A DNA stretch of 64,000 nt from Rhizobium sp. CIAT894 (GTDB taxonomy: Bacteria; Pseudomonadota; Alphaproteobacteria; Rhizobiales; Rhizobiaceae), in contig NZ_CP020947.1 of NCBI RefSeq assembly GCF_000172795.2, positions 2,111,001-2,175,000 on the forward strand, given 5' to 3'. The position numbers and the translations under genes are program-made. Positions 1 through 8,738 of this stretch are shown piece after piece. The notes below the pieces were generated by a model, which worked only from the letters and a program-made list of their open reading frames with translations, searched no databases and had not been told where the DNA came from. Each line of letters starts with the position of its first letter. The stretch's first letter is position 1.

Positions 1-276
1 GAAGCCAATAATGCCGGCAACTTCGTCTGGCGTTCGGCCTGGGACATTCCCGAACTCACGGCCCTGACGGCGAAGGCTTCCATGGAGCCGGACGCCAAGA
101 AGCGCGGTGAACTCTACGTTCAGATGCAGAAGATGTTCGTCGAACAGAAGCCGGCTGTACTTCCTATGTTCGAGCGCTTCGAGCCGATCGTCCTGTCGAG
201 CAAGGTGGAGGGATATATCGGTCATCCGACCCAGCTGACGCGTCTCGAGAGCGTCACCAAGTCTGAAACCCAGTAA
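1..276 (+). CDS. Peptide-type ABC transporter substrate-binding protein, C-terminal fragment
   Basis: The reading frame is open from the first base and ends at a TAA at 274-276, so only the last 91 residues are in the window. The fragment ends in a helical region of the type that closes SBP family 5 (dipeptide/oligopeptide/nickel) binding proteins. Two permeases and two ATPases of the Dpp/Opp type follow directly, the first starting 20 bases downstream, so this is very likely the periplasmic receptor of the same transporter. The ligand cannot be deduced from this piece. The family call rests mainly on context. Confidence 0.8.
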   Translation, partial: EANNAGNFVWRSAWDIPELTALTAKASMEPDAKKRGELYVQMQKMFVEQKPAVLPMFERFEPIVLSSKVEGYIGHPTQLTRLESVTKSETQ

Positions 277-296
277 TACTCCCGAGGCAGCCGATC

Positions 297-1325
297 ATGA
301 AGGAACTCTCTGTAGCCGAATTTGGCCGACGCCTGGCGCATTTGCTGGTCAGCCTGTTCATCCTCCTCTGCGTCACCTTCGTGATCGGCCGCGTCTTGCC
401 CAACGATCCGGTCGGCGCAATCGTCGGCGAGCTTGCCGATCCTGCCGCCTATGCGGCGATGCGGACGCGTCTGGGCCTCGATCTGCCGATCTACCAGCAG
501 TTTTTTCTCTATCTGAACGGGCTGGCCCATGGTGATTTCGGCACGGCCGTACTCACCGGCAATCCCGTCTCTTCCGACCTTGCCCAGGCCTTTCCGGCGA
601 CATTCGAACTGGCGACGCTGGCGGTGATCATTTCGACCTTCGTCGGCGTCCCGCTCGGGCTCACCGCCGCCCTGTTTCGCGACAGCTGGATCGACAAGGT
701 CGCGCGCGTGGTGGCACTCGTCGGCCATTCGATCCCGGTCTTCTGGTTCGGCATCGTCGGGCTGGTCATCTTCTATGCCGGCCTCAACTGGGTCGGCGGC
801 CCGGGCCGGATCGATGTCTTCTACGAAGGCCTCGTCACGCCGCGGACCGGCCTGTTGCTGATCGACAGCCTGCTGCAGGGCGAGACCGAAATCTTCTGGA
901 ATGCGCTTGGCCATATCATTCTTCCCGCCGTCATCCTTGCCTATGCGGCGATGGCTTACATCACCCGCATGACCCGCAGCTTCACCCTGGAGCAGCTGAG
1001 CCAGGATTACGTCATTGCGGCGCGGGCCAAGGGCGTCAGCCCGAGCGGCACAATCTTGCGCCATGTCCTGCCGAACATTGCCGTGCAGCTGATCACCATC
1101 CTCGCCATCTCCTATGGCGGGCTTCTCGAAGGCGCCGTCGTGACCGAGATCGTCTTCTCCTGGCCGGGCATCGGCCAGTACATGACGAATGCGCTGATGA
1201 TCGGCGATATGAACGCCATCGTGGCCGGCACCATCATTGTGGGATTCATTTTCATGCTGTTGAACTTCCTGGCCGACGTAGCCTACGCCATCTTCGATCC
1301 GCGGATGCGGGAGGTGGCCCGATGA
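297..1325 (+). CDS. Peptide-type ABC transporter permease (DppB-like)
   Basis: This 342-residue inner-membrane protein has an N-terminal transmembrane helix at about residues 15-35, a large periplasmic loop with the typical LGLDLPIYQQFF segment, and a later block of helices. An EAA-type loop (ARAKGVSPSGTILRHVLPN, near residue 245) contacts the ATPase. Length and layout match DppB/OppB permeases. It overlaps the next permease by 4 bases (ATGA), which indicates translational coupling. It should form the translocation channel together with the 1322 gene product. Confidence 0.9.
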   Translation: MKELSVAEFGRRLAHLLVSLFILLCVTFVIGRVLPNDPVGAIVGELADPAAYAAMRTRLGLDLPIYQQFFLYLNGLAHGDFGTAVLTGNPVSSDLAQAFPATFELATLAVIISTFVGVPLGLTAALFRDSWIDKVARVVALVGHSIPVFWFGIVGLVIFYAGLNWVGGPGRIDVFYEGLVTPRTGLLLIDSLLQGETEIFWNALGHIILPAVILAYAAMAYITRMTRSFTLEQLSQDYVIAARAKGVSPSGTILRHVLPNIAVQLITILAISYGGLLEGAVVTEIVFSWPGIGQYMTNALMIGDMNAIVAGTIIVGFIFMLLNFLADVAYAIFDPRMREVAR

Positions 1326-2224
1326 GTGATGTTGTCCGCAGCGAGCTTCGGATCCGTCCTCCGAGCGTGCCGAGCCGCATGGCGGCGTCGCTTGCGCGCG
1401 CCGGCCGCAAACTGGCTGCCGAGCCGCTTGGCCTTGCCGGCTTCGTCATCCTCGGCCTGCTTTGCATCGTCGCGATCTTCGCGCCGCTTCTGGCGCCTTA
1501 CGATCCGGTCGTGCAGGCGCTCGGCGATGCCCTGCAGCCGCCGAGCCTCGCACATTGGGCCGGCACCGACGAATTCGGCCGCGACATTCTGAGCCGCCTG
1601 ATCTTCGGCACGCGCATCACCATTCAGACCGTGCTGTCGATCTCGCTGATCGTCGGGCCGATCGGCCTTCTGATCGGTGTGGTTGCCGGCTTCTTCGGCG
1701 GTCGCACCGATGCGCTCTTGATGCGCGCCACCGATATCGTCCTGTCCTTCCCGTCGCTGATCCTGGCGCTCGCCTTTGCCGCCGCACTCGGCGCCGGCCT
1801 GACCACGGCCATCATCGCCATCTCGCTGACGGCATGGCCGCCGATTGCGAGACTTGCGCGCGCCGAGGCGCTGGTCGTCAGAAATGCCGACTATGTGGTC
1901 GCCGCCCGCCTTTACGGCGCCTCGCCGATCCGCATTCTTCTTCTTTATATCGCGCCGATGTGCGTGCCGTCGGTGATCGTTCGCCTGACCCTCAACATGG
2001 CCGGCATCATCCTGACGGCGGCCTCGCTCGGCTTTCTCGGCCTCGGCGCTCAGCCGCCGGCACCCGAATGGGGAGCGATGATCTCCAACGGCCGCAAGTT
2101 CATGCTCGATTATTGGTGGGTCGCCGTCATGCCGGGTATCGCCATCCTGCTGACCAGCCTTGCCTTCAACATCGCCGGAGATGCTCTGCGCGACATTCTG
2201 GATCCCCGCCATGCCAGATCTTGA
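1322..2224 (+). CDS. Peptide-type ABC transporter permease (DppC-like)
   Basis: A 300-residue inner-membrane protein of the DppC/OppC type. It has a cytoplasmic N-terminus, a first helix near residues 38-60, the family segment GTDEFGRDILSRLIFG, and an EAA-type loop (AARLYGASPIRILLLYIAP). The ATG overlaps the stop of the upstream permease. A good LGLGAQPPAPEWGAMI block, typical of this family, lies in the last quarter. It is the second half of the channel in this peptide-type transporter, and the substrate is unknown. Confidence 0.9.
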   Translation: MSDVVRSELRIRPPSVPSRMAASLARAGRKLAAEPLGLAGFVILGLLCIVAIFAPLLAPYDPVVQALGDALQPPSLAHWAGTDEFGRDILSRLIFGTRITIQTVLSISLIVGPIGLLIGVVAGFFGGRTDALLMRATDIVLSFPSLILALAFAAALGAGLTTAIIAISLTAWPPIARLARAEALVVRNADYVVAARLYGASPIRILLLYIAPMCVPSVIVRLTLNMAGIILTAASLGFLGLGAQPPAPEWGAMISNGRKFMLDYWWVAVMPGIAILLTSLAFNIAGDALRDILDPRHARS

Positions 2225-3071
2225 AATGAAAGATCATGATTTGCAGCCCGTTCTGTCCGTCAAGGGATTGAGCGTCCGCTTCGGGCGAGGGGCCGTGCCC
2301 GCCGTCTCCAATGTCAGTTTCGACGTCGGGCGCGAACGTGTCGGCATCGTCGGAGAATCAGGCTCCGGCAAATCGACGACCGGTCGCGCCATCATGCGGC
2401 TGCTGCCGCCGGCCGCGGTTGTCACCGCCGAACGTCTGGATCTCGGCGGCGATCCGTTGCTGTCGAAGAGCGAGCGGCAGATGGGCGTGCTTCGCGGCAA
2501 GGATATCGCGCTGATCATGCAGGATCCGCGGTATTCGCTGAACCCGGTGCTCTCGATCGGCAAGCAGATCGCCGAAGCCGCACGCCTTCACCTTGGCCTC
2601 GGCAAGAGCCAGGCGTTGGACGCGGCCCGGGCCATGCTGGAGCGCGTGCGCATCAGCGATCCCGACCGGGTCATGGCGCTTTATCCTCACCAGATATCGG
2701 GCGGCATGGGCCAGCGCGTGATGATCGCCATGATGCTGCTGGCCCGGCCGAAGCTTGTCATTGCCGACGAGCCGACCTCGGCCCTTGACGTCAGCGTCCG
2801 CAAGGACGTGCTGCTGCTGCTCGACGAGCTGGTGCGCGAGAACAATTCGGGCCTGCTGTTGATCAGCCACGATATTCGCATGGTCGCTGCCTTCTGCGAG
2901 CGCATCATCGTCATGTATGCCGGCCGCATCGTCGAAACGCTGACCGGTCTCGAAGAGGCCCGCCATCCCTATACGCGCGGGCTGATAGCAGCGCTGCCGG
3001 ACCCGAAGCATCCGGTTCGCCGGCTTGCGGTTCTCGATAGGGCAAAACTCGATCTGGAGACGGCGCAATGA
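2211..3071 (+). CDS. Peptide-type ABC transporter ATP-binding protein (DppD-like)
   Basis: With the ATG at 2211 this is a 286-residue ATPase. Walker A is GESGSGKS at about residues 48-55, the signature is ISGGMGQR, and Walker B is LVIADEPTS. The QDPRYSLNP Q-loop and the C-terminal HPYTRGLIAALP segment are typical of DppD/OppD. An in-frame ATG also exists at 2160, but it lies well inside the preceding permease, and 2226 is a second possible start. The chosen start overlaps the upstream gene by 14 bases. It works as one half of a heterodimeric ATPase with the next gene product. Confidence 0.88.
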   Translation: MPDLEMKDHDLQPVLSVKGLSVRFGRGAVPAVSNVSFDVGRERVGIVGESGSGKSTTGRAIMRLLPPAAVVTAERLDLGGDPLLSKSERQMGVLRGKDIALIMQDPRYSLNPVLSIGKQIAEAARLHLGLGKSQALDAARAMLERVRISDPDRVMALYPHQISGGMGQRVMIAMMLLARPKLVIADEPTSALDVSVRKDVLLLLDELVRENNSGLLLISHDIRMVAAFCERIIVMYAGRIVETLTGLEEARHPYTRGLIAALPDPKHPVRRLAVLDRAKLDLETAQ

Positions 3072-3811
3072 TCAATGTCCGCGACCTCGATGTCGTCTTT
3101 GCCTCCGGCAAATCACGCAACCATGTCGTCCGGGGCATCAGCTTTCAGGTCAATCGGGGCGAGACGCTCGGCATTGTCGGCGAATCCGGCTGCGGCAAAT
3201 CGACGGTGCTGCGCTGCCTCGCTGGCATGGAGGCGGGTTGGACCGGGCAGATCGCGCTTGGCGGCAAGCCGATCGGCAAGAAGCGCTCCCGCGAGGAACT
3301 GAAATTTGCCCAGATGGTGTTTCAGGATCCTTACGGATCGCTGCATCCGCGCCATCGCATTGGCACCGCGCTCGCCGAGCCGCTGCGCGCCATGGGCCAT
3401 TCCGAGATCTGGGCGAAGGTCGAAAAGGCCTTAATCCAGGTGGGACTGTCGGCAGGCTTCGCCAATCGCTTCCCCCATGAGCTTTCCGGCGGCCAGAGGC
3501 AGCGCGTGGCGATCGCCCGGGCGCTCATTCTGTCGCCGCCGATCCTGCTGCTCGATGAGCCGACATCGGCGCTTGATGTCTCCGTCCAGGCCGAAATCCT
3601 CAACCTGCTTGCCGATCAGCGTGAGGAAAAGGGGCTGACCTATCTGCTCGTCAGCCACGACCTCGCGGTCATTGCTCATATGTGCGACCGGGTGCTGATC
3701 ATGAAGAACGGTTGCTTCGTCGACGAACTCACCAAACAGGATCTGCAGGCCGGCACCACCCATGATGCCTATGCGCGGGAGTTGTTCGAAGCGAGCTTTA
3801 TCGAGGCCTGA
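3068..3811 (+). CDS. Peptide-type ABC transporter ATP-binding protein (DppF-like)
   Basis: A 247-residue ATPase with Walker A GESGCGKS (about residues 38-45), Q-loop FQDPYGSLHPRHR, signature LSGGQRQR and Walker B ILLLDEPTS. It is shorter than most DppF/OppF proteins, which usually exceed 300 residues, because the C-terminal oligopeptide-transporter extension is reduced. It overlaps the previous ATPase by 4 bases (ATGA) and is the last gene of the operon. A strong hairpin follows at 3867-3892. Substrate not determined. Confidence 0.88.
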   Translation: MINVRDLDVVFASGKSRNHVVRGISFQVNRGETLGIVGESGCGKSTVLRCLAGMEAGWTGQIALGGKPIGKKRSREELKFAQMVFQDPYGSLHPRHRIGTALAEPLRAMGHSEIWAKVEKALIQVGLSAGFANRFPHELSGGQRQRVAIARALILSPPILLLDEPTSALDVSVQAEILNLLADQREEKGLTYLLVSHDLAVIAHMCDRVLIMKNGCFVDELTKQDLQAGTTHDAYARELFEASFIEA

Positions 3812-3866
3812 TATATCGCGCTGTTGTGCCACTAACGGCTGCGACGCTGCCCCTTTTCAAGAAAAA

Positions 3867-3892
3867 GCCCGCGCCGGAATGGAGGCGCGGGC
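3867..3892 (-). terminator. Rho-independent terminator between convergent genes
   Basis: A 9-bp perfect inverted repeat (GCCCGCGCC / GGCGCGGGC) with an 8-base loop. On the minus strand it is followed by TTTTTC, so it ends the small KGG gene at 3916. On the plus strand the following CGAATTTT gives a weaker tail that may also stop the ABC operon. Confidence 0.8.
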
Positions 3893-3915
3893 CGAATTTT
3901 CACATCAAGACAGCC

Positions 3916-4098
3916 TTAGTGGCTGTTCTTGTGGCTTTGTTGACCAGCCTTTACATGCTGTTCATGGCTGCCGCCGCGGGTTCCGCTGGACTGCGCATCG
4001 CGACCGCCTGAAGAGGCGCTACGGTCCTTGGAGTCGTTCTTGTGACTCTGCTGACCGGCCTTGACGTGCTGTTCATGGGTTCCACCTTGGTTTGCCAT
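3916..4098 (-). CDS. Small KGG-type stress protein with duplicated EQHVKAGQQSHKN motif
   Basis: A 60-residue, very hydrophilic protein starting MANQGGTHEQ. It contains two copies of the 13-residue motif EQHVKAGQQSHKN, near residues 9-21 and 46-58, joined by a Ser/Asp/Gly linker. Such Gly-Gly/KAGQQSHKN repeats occur in small bacterial KGG-type stress proteins of unknown biochemical function that are likely intrinsically disordered. The ATG at 4098 is preceded by a clear AAGGAG ribosome site. Longer in-frame starts upstream lack this support. An EcfG-type general-stress promoter lies at 4146-4170. The family call is from recognition of the motif. Confidence 0.85.
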   Translation of the reverse strand: MANQGGTHEQHVKAGQQSHKNDSKDRSASSGGRDAQSSGTRGGSHEQHVKAGQQSHKNSH

Positions 4099-4145
4099 TC
4101 GGTTCTCCTTGGGTTTGAACGAGGCCACGTCGACCTCGATGGGGG

Positions 4146-4170
4146 AACCTCGCCCCGGCACATGTGTTCC
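4146..4170 (-). promoter_or_regulatory. EcfG (RpoE2)-type general stress promoter
   Basis: On the minus strand GGAAC (4166-4170) is separated by exactly 16 bases from GGTT (4146-4149). The rhizobial extracytoplasmic-function general-stress sigma factor recognises GGAAC-N16/17-cGTT. The -10 element is 48 bases upstream of the KGG gene ATG, leaving a reasonable 5' leader. The -10 has G where C is most frequent. The rest of the 4099-4470 stretch shows nothing else recognisable. Confidence 0.7.
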
Positions 4171-4470
4171 CCATTTTAATATTTCGTGATCTCGGCTCGA
4201 AAGAAGGGATGAGGAAGCGGACCGGGCGGGTAGGGAGTTCGCCTGCCGTTTCGTTGGCCATCGGAAGAAAGCGGAAAAATCCCGATGTTCTCCGGCACCG
4301 CCGCGTCCGCCTGGCGCGGCCCGCAACCTCGATTCGACAATGCGTCTGGTGGTTGGAAGTTCCCGCAATAATCCGCCCCGCCATGCCGGAAGAGCCGGTT
4401 TAGCCCGATCGCTCTTTCCTATTCAACTCATCGCTCTAGCTTAAAAGGTATGGAAAGAAAGGAGAAAACC

Positions 4471-4680
4471 ATGACCAACGCACCGAATACGGCGACCCCG
4501 GCGCGAAGAGTGTTGCGGGGCCGCCCCTACAGCATCGGCGAATTCGCCAGGAAATACCGGCTCGATGACAAGGAGGCGAAACGCCTCTATGAAAAGTTCG
4601 GCCCGTCTGCCACCGAACTCGACCTGTTGATGGCGGCAAAGCGGCGCCCGCCGGGGCTGCCTACCAGTCTCGATGCCTGA
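4471..4680 (+). CDS. Small hypothetical protein
   Basis: A 69-residue protein starting MTNAPNTATP. The ATG at 4471 is preceded by AAAGGAG at a good distance. An in-frame ATG at 4450 is possible but overlaps that ribosome site. The middle (YSIGEFARKYRLDDKEAKRLYEKFGPS, about residues 27-53) is helical and charged, and ends in a KFGPSATELDLLM segment that resembles short DUF3606-like rhizobial proteins. I do not recognise the family with certainty. It is 9 bases upstream of the GFA gene and probably shares its transcript. Confidence 0.65.
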   Translation: MTNAPNTATPARRVLRGRPYSIGEFARKYRLDDKEAKRLYEKFGPSATELDLLMAAKRRPPGLPTSLDA

Positions 4681-4689
4681 CGGCCCGCC

Positions 4690-5064
4690 ATGAAAATCCG
4701 AACGGGACGCTGCCTTTGCGGGGCGGTCGCCTATTGCGTGGAGGGCGAGCCGCTTCGCGTCGGCCTTTGCCACTGCGCCGATTGCCGCAAATCGAGCGGC
4801 TCGGCCTTCGTTTTCTTCGCGGTCTGGCCGCGGCAGGCTTTTTCCCATAGCGGCGAGATCGCGACCTTCGCCGGCCGCAGCTTCTGTCCTGTCTGCGGCG
4901 GCAGGCTTTTCTGCGTCAGGGACGATGAGGCGGAAATCCGTGTCGGCTCGCTCGACAATGCGCCGACCGACCTTACGCCGGACTATGAAGTCTGGATCAA
5001 GCGGCGTGAAACCTGGCTGCATCCGCTGCCCGGCGCCGGCCAATATGCCGAGGATGCGGATTGA
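4690..5064 (+). CDS. GFA / CENP-V domain zinc protein
   Basis: This 124-residue protein has the cysteine pattern of the GFA (glutathione-dependent formaldehyde-activating enzyme-like) fold: CLCG near residue 8, CHCADCRKSSG near residue 28, and FCPVCGGRLF near residue 68. These supply two zinc sites. The family includes glutathione-formaldehyde adduct enzymes, but most members have no proven activity, so the reaction is left open. It sits directly after a small hypothetical gene. Confidence 0.85.
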   Translation: MKIRTGRCLCGAVAYCVEGEPLRVGLCHCADCRKSSGSAFVFFAVWPRQAFSHSGEIATFAGRSFCPVCGGRLFCVRDDEAEIRVGSLDNAPTDLTPDYEVWIKRRETWLHPLPGAGQYAEDAD

Positions 5065-5264
5065 CGGACGCTGAAGCGTGTCGCGATCGAGATCACTTGT
5101 GCGCGCCATGCCCAAGCGCACCAAAACTTGACTTTCATTACCAATTTTTCATTTCCCCCATCCGCAATTCCGTGCCAGTTCGGCGGCAACGCTAATGCCC
5201 GGTTCATCTGCGCTGTGCTTATTTCGCTGCGGGCCGAGACGGCCGCTGACTGATCGAGGATGAC

Positions 5265-6557
5265 ATGAACGATACCGGAACCGGCAAGAAGACCGGGGCG
5301 CAGACAAACGGCGCGTCCGACCTCGCAGCCGTCCTTGCCGCTTCGGGCAGGCAGGGCAAGCGCGGCCGCTGGCGCGGACGTCTGCTCATCCTGCTGATCT
5401 TCATCGCCGCCGCAGCCGGCGCCGCCTATGTCTATATGGGGCGCGGGCAAAGCGAAGTGAGCTACGCCACCCAGCCGGTCAAGCGCGGCGGCCTGACGGT
5501 GCTCGTCACCGCCACCGGCTCGGTGCAGCCGACCGAGCAGGTGGATATATCGAGCGAACTTTCCGGAACGGTCCGCGACGTCAATGTCGACTACAACAGC
5601 ACTGTCAAGGCGGGCGAGGTGCTGGCTCTCCTCGACACCAACAAGCTCGAGGCGGATGTGAAGAGTTCGCGCGCCAAGCTCAATTCGGCCAAGGCGAATG
5701 TCGTCAAGGCCGATGCCGATATGCAATCGGCAGGCACCTCGCTCGAGCGGCTGAAGAGCCTGGTCAAGAGCAACGTCTCCACGCAACAGAGCCTCGACGA
5801 CGCCACCTACAAATATGATTCGGCCGTCGCCGCCAAACAGATCAACGAAGCCGAGGTGCTTGCCTCGGAGGCCGACCTGCAGCTCGCCGAGGTCAATCTC
5901 GCCAAGGCGAAGATCGTCTCGCCGATCGACGGCGTGATCCTCACCCGCGCCGTCAATCCGGGCGCCACCGTCGCAGCCTCGCTTTCGGCGCCGATCCTTT
6001 TCACCATCGCCGGCGACCTGAAGAAGATGGAGCTGCAGGTCGATGTCGACGAAGCCGATGTCGGCCAGATCGCCGTCGGCCAGAAGGCGAAGTTTTCAGT
6101 CGACGCCTATCCCGACCGGACCTTTCCCGCCGAGATCGAGCAGATCCGCTTCGCTTCCGAAGTGGTCAACAATGTCGTGACCTATAAGGCGGTGCTCTCG
6201 GTCGACAACGCCGATCTTTTGCTTCGCCCGGGCATGACGGCAACCGCCGACGTCACGGTCGAGGCCGTCAAGGATACGCTGATGGTGCCGAATGCCGCGC
6301 TGCGTTATGCGCCGGCCCAGGCCGAAAGGCGCGGCCGCGGCATTTTCGGCATCTTCGGCCCGCCGCGCCAGCGCGGCGGCAATGCCGGCTCGGCGTTGAC
6401 GGGCGCCGAGCGGCGCGTCTGGGTGCTGCGCAATGGCCGCCCGGCGCCCGTCGTCATCCAGGTCGGTTCGTCCGACGGCCAGTTTACCCAGGTCGTCTCC
6501 GGCGACATTAAGGAAAACGACGCACTGGTGACCGACGCCACGACGCGCGCAAACTAG
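5265..6557 (+). CDS. Periplasmic adaptor (membrane fusion) protein, MacA/HlyD-like
   Basis: A 430-residue protein with an N-terminal transmembrane anchor (about residues 43-62, LLILLIFIAAAAGAAYVYM). It has a lipoyl/barrel-sandwich half (SSELSGTVRDVNV), a long coiled-coil hairpin (about residues 120-215) and the second lipoyl half (KIVSPIDGVILTRAVNPG). Beta-barrel and membrane-proximal domains follow. This is the RND/MacA adaptor order. An Arg/Gly-rich insert (about residues 348-370) is unusual. It is followed 12 bases later by a MacB-like ATPase and then a permease, so it should link that pump to an outer-membrane TolC-type channel, which is not encoded here. Confidence 0.9.
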   Translation: MNDTGTGKKTGAQTNGASDLAAVLAASGRQGKRGRWRGRLLILLIFIAAAAGAAYVYMGRGQSEVSYATQPVKRGGLTVLVTATGSVQPTEQVDISSELSGTVRDVNVDYNSTVKAGEVLALLDTNKLEADVKSSRAKLNSAKANVVKADADMQSAGTSLERLKSLVKSNVSTQQSLDDATYKYDSAVAAKQINEAEVLASEADLQLAEVNLAKAKIVSPIDGVILTRAVNPGATVAASLSAPILFTIAGDLKKMELQVDVDEADVGQIAVGQKAKFSVDAYPDRTFPAEIEQIRFASEVVNNVVTYKAVLSVDNADLLLRPGMTATADVTVEAVKDTLMVPNAALRYAPAQAERRGRGIFGIFGPPRQRGGNAGSALTGAERRVWVLRNGRPAPVVIQVGSSDGQFTQVVSGDIKENDALVTDATTRAN

Positions 6558-6569
6558 GCGGAGAGACGG

Positions 6570-7286
6570 ATGGCAACCCCGCCGCTCATCGAATTCAGGC
6601 AGGTCTCGAAAATCTACGGCGAGGGCGAGGCGGCGATCCGCGCGCTCGACCGCGTCGATCTGGCGATCAACGCCCATGAATTCGTCGCCATCATGGGTCC
6701 GTCAGGCTCCGGCAAGTCGACGGCGATGAATATCCTCGGCTGTCTGGATGTGCCGACGGCAGGCGACTACATCTTCCAGGGCATCCCGACCAGCGGCTTC
6801 GACCGCAGCCAGCTGACGCTGTTGCGCCGCCACATGCTCGGCTTCGTCTTTCAGGGTTTCAACCTTTTGTCGCGCACTTCGGCGGTCGAAAATGTCGAAC
6901 TGCCGCTGATCTATCGCGGCATGGCGGTGCGCGAGCGGCGCGAACGGGCGCGCGAAGCCCTGGCGCTGGTCGGCCTCTCCGGTCGCGAACATCACAAGAC
7001 GCAGGAACTGTCCGGCGGCCAGCAGCAGCGTGTCGCCATCGCCCGCGCCATCGTCACCGAGCCGGCGCTGCTTTTGGCTGACGAGCCCACCGGCAATCTG
7101 GACACGAAGACCAGCGTCGAGATCATGGATCTGATGACGCGGCTCAACCGCGAGCAGGGCATTACCATCGTCATGGTGACGCACGAACCCGATATTGCCG
7201 CCTATGCGCAGCGGCTGTTGCGTTTCGTCGACGGCAAGCTGGAGACCGAGGTCGAGCATCGCAGGAGGGCGGATCATGTTCTTTGA
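6570..7286 (+). CDS. ABC transporter ATP-binding protein, MacB/LolD-type
   Basis: A 238-residue ATPase with Walker A GPSGSGKS (about residues 45-52), the [12 protein letters not shown]-loop, signature LSGGQQQR and Walker [13 protein letters not shown]. The DEPTGNLD form is typical of the MacB/LolD/FtsE group of mechanotransmission ABC proteins. In the E. coli MacB protein the ATPase and permease are fused; here they are separate, and the permease start overlaps this gene by 11 bases. It drives the adaptor-permease set encoded on each side. Confidence 0.9.
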   Translation: MATPPLIEFRQVSKIYGEGEAAIRALDRVDLAINAHEFVAIMGPSGSGKSTAMNILGCLDVPTAGDYIFQGIPTSGFDRSQLTLLRRHMLGFVFQGFNLLSRTSAVENVELPLIYRGMAVRERRERAREALALVGLSGREHHKTQELSGGQQQRVAIARAIVTEPALLLADEPTGNLDTKTSVEIMDLMTRLNREQGITIVMVTHEPDIAAYAQRLLRFVDGKLETEVEHRRRADHVL

Positions 7287-8478
7287 GACGCTGAAGCTCG
7301 CCTTGCGTGCCATCAGCCGCAACATGCTGCGTTCCTTCCTGACCGTGCTCGGCGTCGTCATCGGCGTTGCCGCCGTCATCGCCCTCGTAACGATCGGCAA
7401 CGGCACCACCGCTCAGGTCTCGACCGAGCTGTCGCGGCTCGGCACCAATATGCTGTTCGTCCGCCCCGGCCAGTTCGGCCCCGGCCGGGCGAGCTCCGAG
7501 GCCAAACGCTTCAGCATCAAGGATGTCGCCGCCATCCGCGACCAGATCGGCGGCTTGAGGGCCGTGGCACCGCTCAATCAATCCACAGCGACCGTGATAT
7601 CGGGTGGCCAGAACCATTCGACCAGCGTCTCCGGCACCACCAACGACTATTTCATCGCGCAGGACTGGAACCTGGCGCTCGGCCGCACGTTCACCCCGGC
7701 CGAGGAACGCGGCCAGTCCCGCTGCATCATCGGCGAGACGGTGCGCTCGCAGCTTTTCGGCGCCGCCGATCCCACCGGCCAGCAGATCCGCGTCGGCAAG
7801 GTCTCATGCCCTGTCATCGGCGTGCTTGCCAAGCGCGGCCAGTCCGGCATGGGCACCGATCAGGACGATGTCGTCATCATGCCGGTCAAGGTGTTTCAGC
7901 GGCGCATCAGCGGCAGCAGCAACGTGCCGCAGATCATCATTTCCGCCCGCGACGGCGTCTCCACCGCCAAGGTGCAGGCCGACGTCGAAAATCTTTTGCG
8001 CGAGCGCCGCAAGATCATCCCCGGCCGGCAGGACGATTTCAACGTCAACGACATGACGCAGATCGCCGAGGCGATGACCGGCACGACGACGCTGCTCACC
8101 GGCCTGCTCGGCGCGGTTGCCGCCATCAGCCTGCTCGTCGGCGGCATCGGCATCATGAACATCATGCTGGTCTCCGTCACCGAAAGGACCCGCGAAATCG
8201 GCATCCGCCTGGCGATCGGCGCGCTTGAGAACCAGGTGCTCACCCAGTTCCTGGTCGAAGCGGTGGCGCTCTCGCTCTTCGGCGGCATCACCGGCATCAT
8301 CCTCGGCCTCAGCCTCGGCTTCGGCGCGGTGACCCTGATGAAGGTCCCCTTCGTCTTAAGCCCCCTGATGGTCGCCGTCGCCTTCCTCTTCTCCGCCGCA
8401 ATCGGCATGATCTTCGGCTATTTCCCGGCAAGACGGGCGGCACAGCTGAACCCGATCGAGGCGCTGCGGCATGAGTGA
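7276..8478 (+). CDS. ABC transporter permease, MacB/FtsX-type
   Basis: The ATG at 7276 has an AGGAGGG ribosome site upstream and gives 400 residues ([16 protein letters not shown]). It has one N-terminal helix (about residues 20-42), a large MacB periplasmic core domain (about residues 45-270) and three C-terminal helices with the conserved ERTREIGIRLAIGA loop and a final FPARRAAQLNPIEALRHE. This is the standard MacB/FtsX membrane topology. It completes a tripartite efflux system for an unknown substrate. Confidence 0.9.
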   Translation: MFFETLKLALRAISRNMLRSFLTVLGVVIGVAAVIALVTIGNGTTAQVSTELSRLGTNMLFVRPGQFGPGRASSEAKRFSIKDVAAIRDQIGGLRAVAPLNQSTATVISGGQNHSTSVSGTTNDYFIAQDWNLALGRTFTPAEERGQSRCIIGETVRSQLFGAADPTGQQIRVGKVSCPVIGVLAKRGQSGMGTDQDDVVIMPVKVFQRRISGSSNVPQIIISARDGVSTAKVQADVENLLRERRKIIPGRQDDFNVNDMTQIAEAMTGTTTLLTGLLGAVAAISLLVGGIGIMNIMLVSVTERTREIGIRLAIGALENQVLTQFLVEAVALSLFGGITGIILGLSLGFGAVTLMKVPFVLSPLMVAVAFLFSAAIGMIFGYFPARRAAQLNPIEALRHE

Positions 8479-8566
8479 CGCCTGATCGCGAGGGGTGATC
8501 GAGGGCAGGGGGCCGTTTGGCGAGCGCCGTGCTCGGCGAGTTTGGGAGGGACCTCAACCCCGTTTT

Positions 8567-8652
8567 CCGTCCTCCTTGGCCTTGCCGAGGGCCCAAACCG
8601 CATCCACCAGCGGTAGTGGCATGGACCCTCGGCTCAAGGCCGAGGAGGGCGG
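8567..8652. repeat. Imperfect palindromic intergenic element
   Basis: The arms 8567-8593 and 8623-8652 are imperfect reverse complements of each other over about 27-30 bases, with a further small palindrome in the loop (CCACCAGCGGTAGTGG). It lies in the 340-base gap between the MacB-type permease and the GntR gene. It looks like a rhizobial dispersed intergenic palindrome rather than a coding region, since ORFs across it have no protein-like composition. No T-tract follows, so it is not a classic terminator. Confidence 0.6.
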
Positions 8653-8738
8653 AGGGTGGGGCGGCGAAATGAGTTCTTTCGCGGCGTAGACGCCTGAGTC
8701 CCCGAAACTCACGTCGCTGTTATCTATTTGTCTCTATT

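Noticed and set aside
4164..4403. A 79-codon plus-strand frame
   Set aside because: Arg/Pro-rich with no ribosome site, and overlaps the EcfG-type promoter of the opposite strand.
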